Shown here: piece after piece, positions 1 through 5,276 of the stretch | Numbering within the stretch: the first letter of the stretch is position 1 | Layout of the letters: each line of letters opens with the position of its first letter | Program-made: the position numbers and the translations under genes | NCBI GenBank assembly: GCA_035527455.1 | Contig: DATLAN010000082.1 | Span: 1 to 5,276, forward strand | Length of the DNA stretch: 5,276 nucleotides | Reading direction: 5' to 3' | Source: DATLAN01 sp035527455 | GTDB taxonomy: Bacteria > Planctomycetota > Planctomycetia > Pirellulales > Thermoguttaceae | The notes under the pieces: generated by a model | Databases searched by the model: none | What the model saw: only the letters and a program-made list of their open reading frames with translations | Told to the model about the DNA's origin: nothing

Positions 1-54
1 GAACAGCACGGCGCCGGCAAGAGTGGTGACGAAAAACAGTCGGAGGGATTTCAT
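1..54 (-). CDS. N-terminus of a putative exported protein (truncated by window edge)
   Basis: Only the first 18 codons are present, reading MKSLRLFFVTTLAGAVLF before the window edge. This has the shape of a Sec signal peptide: a basic n-region (Lys2, Arg5) followed by a hydrophobic core from Leu6 onward. The cleavage site lies outside the window. The start is supported by a strong Shine-Dalgarno sequence, AAAGGAG (complement of 63-69), 8 nt before the ATG. The gene follows the small secreted-protein gene at 86-298 on the same strand with a 31-nt gap, so the two are probably co-transcribed. Nothing can be said about the mature protein. What is seen is the start, the ribosome binding site and the leader. 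That it is a gene for an exported protein is inference. Confidence 0.7.
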   Translation of the reverse strand, partial: MKSLRLFFVTTLAGAVLF

Positions 55-85
55 CGTTCGGTCTCCTTTGTCGACTTGGTAATTG

Positions 86-298
86 TCACTTCGGAACGAC
101 GGAAACTTCCATCGCGTCGCGCTTCGCCCAAGGCAAATCGAGGTCGAACCACTCGGTACGGCTTTCGTACTTCGAGCGAACCTCGTCGAAATAGTCCTTC
201 ATACTGCCGGCGCTGATCCCGGCGTTGTCGGCAACCTGATCGGCACCCGCCGCCGGACCGGCAACCATCATCCAAACCACGCAAAGTGTCATGCTCAT
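86..298 (-). CDS. small putative secreted protein, 70 aa, unknown function
   Basis: I do not recognise a family. The start ATG at 298 is preceded by GGAGAG (complement of 305-310) with a 6-nt spacer. That supports this start over in-frame ATGs up to position 550, which would add an Arg/Ala-rich stretch unlike real protein. Residues 1-19 (MSMTLCVVWMMVAGPAAGA) form a hydrophobic segment ending in an AxA-type signal peptidase I site, giving a mature peptide of about 51 residues starting Asp-Gln. The leader is odd in having no basic residue before its hydrophobic core. The mature part is charged, with an acidic/basic helix-like stretch (KDYFDEVRSKYESR) and then a Trp/Asp-containing tail ending VSVVPK. 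There is no second membrane segment, lipobox or catalytic motif. The next gene downstream also encodes a signal peptide, so the two may act together outside the cytoplasm. An alternative is a chance ORF, but the ribosome binding site and operon-like spacing argue against that. Confidence 0.55.
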   Translation of the reverse strand: MSMTLCVVWMMVAGPAAGADQVADNAGISAGSMKDYFDEVRSKYESRTEWFDLDLPWAKRDAMEVSVVPK

Positions 299-416
299 GG
301 TGATCTCTCCGCTCGGTCGGCGCACAGCGGCAGCGCGGAGGTTCGCTGGCGCCCGGTTTTTGAGACGGTTTTCCGCGCCGCAAAGTTCCCCGTGTAAGGA
401 TAGCGTGTTCGATGTA

Positions 417-435
417 CGGTGGCGACCCGCCACCG
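417..435. repeat. palindrome, 7-bp perfect stem with 5-nt loop
   Basis: CGGTGGC (417-423) and GCCACCG (429-435) are perfect reverse complements around the loop GACCC. No T-run follows on either strand, so it does not look like an intrinsic terminator. It could be a hairpin in the leader of the leftward transcript, a protein-binding site or a dispersed palindromic element. Confidence 0.6.
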
Positions 436-494
436 CAGGTGACCGAGACTCTCGAAAGTGCATCTTTTCGGCCCGCGCCCGCGATTCCCCCAAC

Positions 495-507
495 GCGGCA
501 GAGCCGC
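495..507. repeat. short palindrome, 5-bp stem with 3-nt loop
   Basis: GCGGC (495-499) and GCCGC (503-507) flank AGA. It lies only 8 nt before the palindrome at 516-535, and together they form a compact double hairpin. On its own a 5-bp GC stem can easily arise by chance in DNA of this composition. Confidence 0.4.
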
Positions 508-515
508 AACCAAAC

Positions 516-535
516 GGCGGGCGAGCCCGCCCGCT
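516..535. repeat. GC-rich palindrome, REP-like
   Basis: GCGGGC (517-522) pairs perfectly with GCCCGC (529-534) around a 6-nt loop (gagccc). A G-T wobble between 516 and 535 extends the stem to 7. Register-shifted pairings are possible because the element is a run of GGGC/GCCC. It sits between A-rich flanks (AACCAAA on the left, TAAACA on the right), a layout seen in dispersed REP-type intergenic palindromes. With one copy in this window, repetition in the genome cannot be judged. There is no adjacent T-tract of terminator length. Confidence 0.5.
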
Positions 536-664
536 AAACATTTCTGTCACAATTGGTTACGTCAAACATGCGCGCACCCTGCGAACAAGTTGCGACGTAA
601 GACTCTTTATCACGTTCCGGCAGGCTTCGAGGCAATAAACCACCCCCCTGTTCGACGAATTCTC

Positions 665-694
665 TTGCGATGAGCGTCTGCGCCCGAATAAGAT
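665..694 (+). promoter_or_regulatory. candidate sigma70-like promoter for the membrane-protein gene
   Basis: TTGCGA at 665-670 (4 of 6 matches to TTGACA) and TAAGAT at 689-694 (4 of 6 matches to TATAAT) are separated by 18 nt. This would place the transcription start near 701 and leave an untranslated leader of about 50 nt before the GTG at 752. The stretch is relatively AT-rich for this DNA. Planctomycete promoters are poorly characterised and the match is only moderate. Confidence 0.3.
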
Positions 695-741
695 AGACTA
701 CTCGCTCAGGATCCCCCCCCGCCGACATTTCGCAAGCCGTC

Positions 742-746
742 AGGAG
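742..746 (+). promoter_or_regulatory. ribosome binding site supporting a GTG start
   Basis: AGGAG lies 5 nt before the GTG at 752. The reading frame is closed upstream by a TAA at 689-691, and no other ATG or GTG occurs between that stop and 752. The GTG is therefore the only well-supported start for the downstream gene. Confidence 0.75.
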
Positions 747-751
747 CCAAG

Positions 752-2953
752 GTGCCGGAACCCTTTGACCCTTATCTCGAATGGCTCGACATCCAGGGCG
801 GTGGGCGGCCGCCGGATCTTTACGCCCTGCTGGGGCTGAAGCCGCTGGAGAGCGATCCGCAGGCCATTGCCAACGCGGCCGATGTGCGGATGGCCCGAAT
901 CCGGAAGATTCGCCCCGGGGCCCATTTGCCCGACTGGGGGCGGCTGCTCGATCAGCTTCAGGCGGCGAAGATCTGCCTGCTGGACCCCCACAGCAAGGCG
1001 GCCTACGACGCGAGCCTGACGACGCAGACGCCCGCTCGACCGGCTGCTCCCCAAACGCCAACTCCGGCCGGCCCACAAGCGCCGACCTTGGCGACTCCGC
1101 CCACGATGGGGGGTAGCTGGTGGGGTACCTCGCCGACGGCCGGCAATCCGCCTTCGACCCCTTCGCCGGCACCTCCGGCCGGGCAACCGTCGTCGTTCTT
1201 CCCCGATATGCCCCCGACTTCTACGCCGCAGCCACAGCAACCGGCGCCGTCGCCCTTCAATCCACCACCATCGGGAGCGACGCCGCCGGCGCCCTCGTGG
1301 ATGTCCATGCAGCCGCCCTCGGGGATTCCGATCCCGACACCCGGCCAGTTCGGACAACCGGCCGGCGCGTGGGTTTCGCCGGCCGGTCCGGCAGCGCCGA
1401 TGCCGACGGATGCGCCCCCCCGGCCGGACGCCGCCTTTGGCCGGCCCGCTGCCGCAGCAGCGCCAACGGCCGTGGCGTTCGATTCCTCGGCGCCCACCGC
1501 TCCCAAGAAAATCGTGCCGACCCTGGTTGTCATCGCCGTGTTGTTGGTCGCCATCGCGGGCTTGGCGGTCGTCTTCAAGAACATCGCCTTGAGTCCCGAT
1601 CCCGAGCCGGTGCTGGTGCAGATGTCGGGCACGGACCAAGACGGCCGGGACTCGCCCGCTTCGGACCCGACGAAAACGCCGGCCGATTCGATCGATCAGC
1701 CCCTGAAGACCGCTCCACCCGATGAACCGCCGGTGAAGTCGCCGACGGACCCCGCCGTCGATCCGCCCGAACCGGTCGATCCTCAGCCGCCGGACTCCAA
1801 TCCACCGGAACCGGCAGACCCGCCGACGACGGACCCGAACCCGCCGGAACCGGCGAATCCCGAGCCGGCCGCGGACGCCCAGAAACAGGCGACGTTCACC
1901 CAGGCGGTTTCGGCAGCCCGTCTTTCCATGTCCGAGCACGATTTGGCCACGGCCGGTCAACATATCGAGTCGGCCGCCGCCAATGCCCAGACGCCGGAGG
2001 AACGGCAGCAGGCGGCCCGTTTGCAGACGATGCTCGGGTATCTCGGGGAGTTCTGGGAAGGGATGCGACAAAGCGTGGCCCAACTCGGGGCCGCGGAAGA
2101 ACTGGTGCTGAAGACCACCCGCGTTGCCGTCATCGATTCCAGCCGCGAGGAACTGGTGGTCCGGGCAGCCGGCCAGAATCGGGCGTGGCGAATCGAAAAC
2201 ATGCCCATGTCGATCACCATGGCCATCGTCAACAAGTCGTTTCCCAAAGACGCCACGTCGAAGGTCCTCCTGGGCACGTTCCTGGCGGTCGATCCGGACG
2301 GCGATCGGGCCTACGCCCGCCAGTTGTGGCGCGAAGCGGCCCAAAAGGGATTCGACCTGGGCGACTTGATGCTGGAACTGGGCTCTTTCGGCGGGGAAAG
2401 CGGAGCCGGCGGTCCGATCGAGCGGCTGCCGCCGGTGACCGACCCCGGGCGGCTTCAACAGGCCGAGCAATTGATCCGCGGGCAATTCCAAGCGGAGTAC
2501 GCCTCGGCAGACACCGCCACGAAGAAGCTCCAACTCGCCGGGGCACTGCTGGCCCGCGCTGCCGCCACCAGCGACGATCCCGACGCCCGCTTCGTGATCT
2601 TCCGCGAGGCGCGGGACCTGGCCGTCGAGGCGGGCGACCTGGACCTGGCCGGCGAGGCGATCGACGCGATGGCGAAGCACTACGCGATCGACGCCTTGGA
2701 CGCGAAAGTGGCCGCGCTGGAAACGCTCGGCGGGGCCGCCCGCAGCTTGAACAGCCATCGGGAAGTGGCGCTGGCCGCGTTGGGGTTATTGCAGGAGGCG
2801 CTTGGCCAGAAACGTTTCGATCAGGCCGCCCGCCTGGCGACCGTCGCCACCAACGCCGCCCGCGGAGCCCGCAGCACCACGCTCATCAAACAAGCCGCCG
2901 ACGCCGCCTGGCGCGTCGAGGCGCTGAAGAATCAGGGGTCGAAGGGTTCTTGA
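752..2953 (+). CDS. single-pass membrane protein with degenerate J-like N-terminal domain and helical C-terminal repeats
   Basis: This 733-residue protein starts at a GTG and has no catalytic motif I can identify. Residues 8-88 (YLEWLDIQGGGRPPDLYALLGL, then ...CLLDPHSKAAYD) resemble the J-domain-like module found at the N-terminus of many planctomycete proteins. The HPD tripeptide needed to stimulate Hsp70 is absent. Residues about 92-252 are a Pro/Ala/Thr/Gln-rich linker. Residues 254-275 (IVPTLVV...LAVVF) form one hydrophobic membrane helix with Lys252-Lys253 on its N-side, which predicts N-inside, C-outside topology. Residues 281-376 are an acidic Pro/Glu/Asp linker with a 13-residue repeat. 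Residues 377-545 combine helices with a probable beta-rich segment around 450-485. Residues 563-725 are Ala/Leu-rich amphipathic helices resembling a repeat domain common in planctomycete surface proteins (REARDLAVEAGDLDLAGEAID). The likely role is an envelope scaffold or assembly factor, by inference only. The gene appears monocistronic and converges on the WD40 gene. Confidence 0.9.
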   Translation: MPEPFDPYLEWLDIQGGGRPPDLYALLGLKPLESDPQAIANAADVRMARIRKIRPGAHLPDWGRLLDQLQAAKICLLDPHSKAAYDASLTTQTPARPAAPQTPTPAGPQAPTLATPPTMGGSWWGTSPTAGNPPSTPSPAPPAGQPSSFFPDMPPTSTPQPQQPAPSPFNPPPSGATPPAPSWMSMQPPSGIPIPTPGQFGQPAGAWVSPAGPAAPMPTDAPPRPDAAFGRPAAAAAPTAVAFDSSAPTAPKKIVPTLVVIAVLLVAIAGLAVVFKNIALSPDPEPVLVQMSGTDQDGRDSPASDPTKTPADSIDQPLKTAPPDEPPVKSPTDPAVDPPEPVDPQPPDSNPPEPADPPTTDPNPPEPANPEPAADAQKQATFTQAVSAARLSMSEHDLATAGQHIESAAANAQTPEERQQAARLQTMLGYLGEFWEGMRQSVAQLGAAEELVLKTTRVAVIDSSREELVVRAAGQNRAWRIENMPMSITMAIVNKSFPKDATSKVLLGTFLAVDPDGDRAYARQLWREAAQKGFDLGDLMLELGSFGGESGAGGPIERLPPVTDPGRLQQAEQLIRGQFQAEYASADTATKKLQLAGALLARAAATSDDPDARFVIFREARDLAVEAGDLDLAGEAIDAMAKHYAIDALDAKVAALETLGGAARSLNSHREVALAALGLLQEALGQKRFDQAARLATVATNAARGARSTTLIKQAADAAWRVEALKNQGSKGS
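1763..1861 (+). repeat. 39-bp in-frame tandem repeat, about 2.5 copies, coding Pro/Glu linker
   Basis: The repeat lies inside the membrane-protein gene. Unit 1 (1763-1801) encodes PPEPVDPQPPDSN, unit 2 (1802-1840) encodes PPEPADPPTTDPN, and a partial third unit (1841-1861) encodes PPEPANP. The 11-mer CCGGAACCGGC recurs exactly 39 bp apart, at 1805-1815 and 1844-1854. Being a multiple of three, gain or loss of a unit would only lengthen or shorten the linker outside the membrane. Confidence 0.75.
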
Positions 2954-3069
2954 GCCGTTCGTAGCGCGGTTGTGCGCGACGGACCTGTGGTGCGGGTCGT
3001 AGCTGATCACCTCGGCCATCTGCCCTGGAAGACCCAAAGAACTGGCCTGCCCCCTTTTGTGCGCTCGCA
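2954..3069. other. convergent intergenic spacer, no clear terminator
   Basis: These 116 bp separate the stop codons of two convergent genes. An imperfect hairpin sits just after the plus-strand stop: GTAGCGC (2961-2967) against GCGCGAC (2974-2980), one A-G mismatch, loop GGTTGT, no T-run after it. Further on, GGCCA (3014-3018) and TGGCC (3043-3047) form a weak long-loop stem, followed after seven bases by TTTT (3055-3058). That could be a poor rightward terminator. No good leftward terminator is seen. The motif CCTGCCCCCTTTTG at 3046-3059 could be residue of a dispersed element, but nothing in the window confirms it. Confidence 0.4.
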
Positions 3070-5079
3070 TCATCTTTCCGGCGCCGGGGCAGCAACATGT
3101 CGGCCGGCGTCCCACAATAGTATCGAGGCGTCTGCGGAGCCGCTGGCGAGCGTCTTCCCGTCCGGAAGCCACGCCAGTGCATTGACCGAAGCCGTATGAC
3201 CTGTGAAGGTGGCCAGCCGCTTGCCCGACGGCATTTCCCAAAGTCGCACGTGGCCGTCGTACGACGCGGTCGCAAGCAGCCGATCGTCGGGCGAAAAGGC
3301 GGCCGCCGTGATGTAGGCGTCATGCTTCTCCAGGCTCAGGACCGCTTTCCCGGCATTGAGGTCCCACACGACCGGCCCGGCGGACCGGGCAACGACGGCC
3401 AGCCGCAAATCCGACGAAAACGCGCCGCTGAATATGGGCTCTTCCGGCAAGTCGACGCTCGTTTGCATCTTCCCGTCGATCACGTCCCATAGGCAAAGCT
3501 GTTGTCGGGTGCCGATCGCCAAGAGCTTGCCGTCGCTGCTGAACCTCGGGCGGCCGAAGCGCCCGGCAGCGGCGCCGGTCCGCTTGCCGGTCACCGCGTC
3601 GTAGAGCGCGATCGACTCCGACCCGGTTACTGCCAACGTGTGTCCGTCACGGCTGGCGGCCATGAACCACGGGTAGGCGTCCGCCGGCTGTTCGCGGAGT
3701 GGTTTCCTCGTGGCAACGTCCCAAAACCGCAGCCGCCGGTCGAGTCCGCCGGAAACCAGGGCCTTACCGCCCTGGCAGAACGCCAGGGATCGCACCTTGT
3801 CATCGTGTGTTCCGAGGACCCCCAGCGGCTCACCGCCGGGCAACTGCCACAGCCGAATCACGCCGCCGTCCGAACCGGTGGCCAGCAACTTGCCGGCGGG
3901 GCCGACCGCCATGGCGAAAATCGGGCTGCCGTGGCCTTCGCCGGTTCGCAATTCGACGCCCCCGGTCAGGTCCCAGAAATGCAAATAGGGCCGCCCGCCG
4001 GTAACCACCGTTCGGCAATCGGGCGAGAAGGCGGCAAGGTCGCGATTACCCATGAGCCGCTCCTCGAATAGCAGGTACTTCAGCCCGGCCGTCGACATTT
4101 CGCGCTGCGGCGAAAGCGAGACGGACTTGAGCACCTTGCCGGCGGCCGGGTCCCAAGCCCGGGCAATCGTGGGATGGCCGACCCACAACGTGTGTCCGTC
4201 CGGCGAATAGGCCAGGGCGCGGATCGGTGCCCGGTACACCGTTTCCATCATCGGTTGCTGCGAGTGCCCGATGTCCACGTGATCGGGCGTCGTCTCGCCC
4301 TGCTCGCCGACCAGTGGCTTGGCGGCCTCTCCGGTCCCGAGGTCGAAGCGATGGACGGTGCTGTCCTCAAGTCCGGCAATGAGCGTTTTGCCGCCGGGGC
4401 TGAAGAGCAAAGCTGTAGGTTTCGTTGCCAACGGCCCGAATCGAAAGGTCCGCTTGCCCGTATCTAACTGCCACACGCCGATGTGCTTATCTTCCCCGGC
4501 CACGGCAAAGAGCTTGCCGTCGGCAGACAGCGTCAGGAGCTTTGCCCGCACGTAGTCCCGGTCGAGGATCTCGTGCTTCTTCTCGAAGGTGGCCGCGTCC
4601 CATAAGCAGAATGTTTTCTCGGCCGACACGGTCAGCAACAGTTTTCCATCACTCGATAGGGCCAACTGGTCCAGGTGTCGGCGGAACTCGCGCTGGCCCA
4701 ACATCTTGCCGTGCGTCAGGTCCCAGGTCCTGACGACGTAGTCGCCGCAGAACCAGGCGGTCGTCGAACCGTCGGCCGAGACGGCCCTTTTCTCCGGGTT
4801 GGAATCTCCGAGATTGAACTCGTGGATCAGTTGGCCGCCCCGCGCGTCCCAGATGCCCACACGGCCGTAGCCGCGAAAGCAGATCAGGCGCTTCCCGTCG
4901 GCCGAAAACTTGGCACCCTCGATGTAGCTATAGTCGCACACCCGCACCTGCCCCAACCGCGCCACCGCACCGGCCGGCAACGGATCGCCGTAGCGGTCCA
5001 GCGCCGGACGAGGTTTTGCGGCCGCGGTCGTTGCCATGGCGCACAATACGGCCCAAGCAATCAACGGCCGACTTGCCAT
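3070..5079 (-). CDS. exported WD40 repeat protein, 14 blade signatures (two predicted seven-bladed propellers)
   Basis: This 669-residue protein starts at an ATG preceded by AGAGGAG (complement of 5087-5093) with a 7-nt spacer. Residues 1-21 (MASRPLIAWAVLCAMATTAAA) form a Sec signal peptide with an Ala-rich cleavage site, so the mature protein should lie outside the cytoplasmic membrane. Residues 28-45 carry DRYGDPLPAGAVARLGQV, a lead-in seen before WD40 arrays in planctomycete proteins. The WD or equivalent dipeptides fall at residues 77, 119, 160, 203 (WQ), 245 (FD), 309, 369, 411 (WQ), 453, 493 (YD), 531, 572, 614 (WE) and 656. Spacing is 38-43 except for insertions before blades 6 and 7 (64 and 60 residues). 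Fourteen blades fit two propellers with little left over at either end. Many blades retain the S-DG-LA turn, and the last one (TGHTASVNALAWLPDGKTLASG) is the most canonical. No kinase, protease or sigma-factor domain is attached. The role is presumably a protein-interaction scaffold; the partner is unknown. Confidence 0.93.
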   Translation of the reverse strand: MASRPLIAWAVLCAMATTAAAKPRPALDRYGDPLPAGAVARLGQVRVCDYSYIEGAKFSADGKRLICFRGYGRVGIWDARGGQLIHEFNLGDSNPEKRAVSADGSTTAWFCGDYVVRTWDLTHGKMLGQREFRRHLDQLALSSDGKLLLTVSAEKTFCLWDAATFEKKHEILDRDYVRAKLLTLSADGKLFAVAGEDKHIGVWQLDTGKRTFRFGPLATKPTALLFSPGGKTLIAGLEDSTVHRFDLGTGEAAKPLVGEQGETTPDHVDIGHSQQPMMETVYRAPIRALAYSPDGHTLWVGHPTIARAWDPAAGKVLKSVSLSPQREMSTAGLKYLLFEERLMGNRDLAAFSPDCRTVVTGGRPYLHFWDLTGGVELRTGEGHGSPIFAMAVGPAGKLLATGSDGGVIRLWQLPGGEPLGVLGTHDDKVRSLAFCQGGKALVSGGLDRRLRFWDVATRKPLREQPADAYPWFMAASRDGHTLAVTGSESIALYDAVTGKRTGAAAGRFGRPRFSSDGKLLAIGTRQQLCLWDVIDGKMQTSVDLPEEPIFSGAFSSDLRLAVVARSAGPVVWDLNAGKAVLSLEKHDAYITAAAFSPDDRLLATASYDGHVRLWEMPSGKRLATFTGHTASVNALAWLPDGKTLASGSADASILLWDAGRHVAAPAPER

Positions 5080-5081
5080 GC

Positions 5082-5276
5082 CTATACTCCTCTCTCATCG
5101 AACGTGTGATCCACCGGCGCGGCTTCAACCCGTCCGGTGGAAGCAATGGTTCGAAGGTTCATCCTCCCACGATCCCCGTTGATGTCGCCTTTCCGTCCGG
5201 GAGGACGCGGATCATTTCCGTCGTCGGGTGCCGCCATCTTCGGCGCGACCGGAACCCCAAACGGCAGGGCCGCCGG
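5082..5276 (-). CDS. possible 3' end of an upstream gene (low confidence)
   Basis: On the minus strand this frame is open from the window edge for 64 codons and ends in TAG (5084-5082), two bases before the WD40 ATG. If real, it would mean an operon with coupled translation and a Shine-Dalgarno sequence inside the upstream gene. About 62% of its codons end in G or C, higher in the distal part than near the stop, which is weaker than the neighbouring genes. Its translation includes KGDINGDRGRMNL, faintly like a dockerin calcium loop but not convincing. Two other minus-strand frames are also open at the edge: one stops at 5159 and ends MIRVLPDGKATSTGIVGG, and one stops earlier. A plus-strand frame from ATG 5146 is open as well. 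The correct frame, if any, cannot be decided here. Confidence 0.2.
   Translation of the reverse strand, partial: PAALPFGVPVAPKMAAPDDGNDPRPPGRKGDINGDRGRMNLRTIASTGRVEAAPVDHTFDERGV
5110..5141. promoter_or_regulatory. 8-bp inverted repeat upstream of the WD40 gene
   Basis: TCCACCGG (5110-5117) and CCGGTGGA (5134-5141) are perfect reverse complements with a 16-nt loop. The near arm ends 16 nt from the WD40 Shine-Dalgarno sequence (5087-5093) and 30 nt from its start codon. With no T-run on either side it is not a standard intrinsic terminator. It may be a leader hairpin affecting translation or an operator for a dimeric regulator. No promoter was recognised nearby. Confidence 0.45.

Larger units (their letters stand above)
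299..751. other. divergent intergenic region, about 450 bp, no gene seen
   Basis: This spacer separates the leftward small secreted-protein gene from the rightward membrane-protein gene. Reading frames crossing it give Arg/Pro/Ser-rich translations without Shine-Dalgarno sequences, so I call no gene here. It holds three GC-rich palindromes (417-435, 495-507, 516-535), listed separately. It also has an 11-bp palindrome CGAGA-c-TCTCG at 444-454 and an imperfect operator-like palindrome at 546-560 (GT.AC...GT.AC, centred on 553). A candidate rightward promoter lies at 665-694, followed by a run of eight C at 713-720. No convincing -35/-10 pair was found for the leftward gene. Confidence 0.6.

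Noticed and set aside
299..550. N-terminal extension of the small secreted protein to an ATG at 550
   Set aside because: The extension would add 84 mostly Arg/Ala residues ahead of the leader. The ATG at 298 has its own GGAGAG six bases upstream and directly begins a hydrophobic leader.
534..1172. Minus-strand 212-codon open frame across the start of the membrane-protein gene
   Set aside because: Low-complexity Pro/Arg/Ser translation, no ribosome binding site, and overlap with a well-supported gene.
740..2758. Minus-strand open frame of 672 codons lying opposite the membrane-protein gene
   Set aside because: Its translation is dominated by Arg/Gly runs, as expected opposite a GC-ending coding strand. 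The plus-strand frame has a good Shine-Dalgarno sequence, recognisable domains and a membrane helix.
2185..2964. Plus-strand 259-codon frame overlapping the C-terminal half of the membrane-protein gene
   Set aside because: Arg/Gly-rich frame shadow with no homology features; the overlapping frame encodes the helical repeat domain.
2961..2980. Hairpin after the membrane-protein stop codon as an intrinsic terminator
   Set aside because: The stem contains a mismatch and no T-run follows, so it is reported only as a weak hairpin within the spacer entry.
4675..5109. Plus-strand 144-codon frame opposite the WD40 N-terminus
   Set aside because: It is antisense to the signal peptide and first WD40 blades, which are unmistakable; no Shine-Dalgarno sequence was seen.
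5160..5276. Dockerin-like calcium loop (GDINGDRGRMNL) in the minus-strand frame
   Set aside because: Only one loop is present, the surrounding residues do not fit a dockerin, and the reading frame itself is uncertain.

Overview
The window looks like part of a planctomycete chromosome, most likely Pirellulales or a relative. This is judged from sequence character and has not been confirmed by a search. The evidence is high GC, strongly GC-ending codons, and two protein architectures typical of that phylum. One is a degenerate J-like N-terminus joined to a proline-rich, single-pass membrane protein. The other is an exported WD40 protein carrying the 'DRYGDPLPAGA.ARLG' lead-in. No CRISPR array, tRNA, rRNA, transposase or recognised defence system is visible.

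Layout from left to right. (1) Positions 1-298, minus strand: a 70-residue putative secreted protein (86-298) is followed 31 nt later by the first 18 codons of another signal-peptide protein that runs off the left edge. Each has its own Shine-Dalgarno sequence, so they form a likely small operon. (2) Positions 299-751: a divergent intergenic region of about 450 bp with three GC-rich palindromes and a candidate sigma70-like promoter firing rightward. (3) Positions 752-2953, plus strand: a 733-residue membrane-anchored protein with a J-like domain, a proline-rich linker, one transmembrane helix, an acidic proline-rich linker and helical repeat-like domains outside the membrane. (4) Positions 2954-3069: a short convergent spacer with weak hairpins. 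(5) Positions 3070-5079, minus strand: a 669-residue exported WD40 protein in which 14 blade signatures can be counted, consistent with two seven-bladed propellers. (6) Positions 5080-5276: upstream region of the WD40 gene, containing an 8-bp inverted repeat and a minus-strand frame that is open from the window edge and stops 2 nt before the WD40 start.

The two large genes are convergent and so not co-transcribed. What they share is a predicted location: the WD40 protein and the C-terminal two-thirds of the membrane protein should both lie beyond the cytoplasmic membrane. Both look like scaffold or interaction proteins, with no catalytic motif seen in either. A shared pathway cannot be shown from this window. 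I did not find a convincing undescribed system. The items most worth a second look are the two-propeller exported WD40 protein, the bitopic J-like protein with proline-rich linkers on both sides of the membrane, and the palindrome cluster at 417-535.
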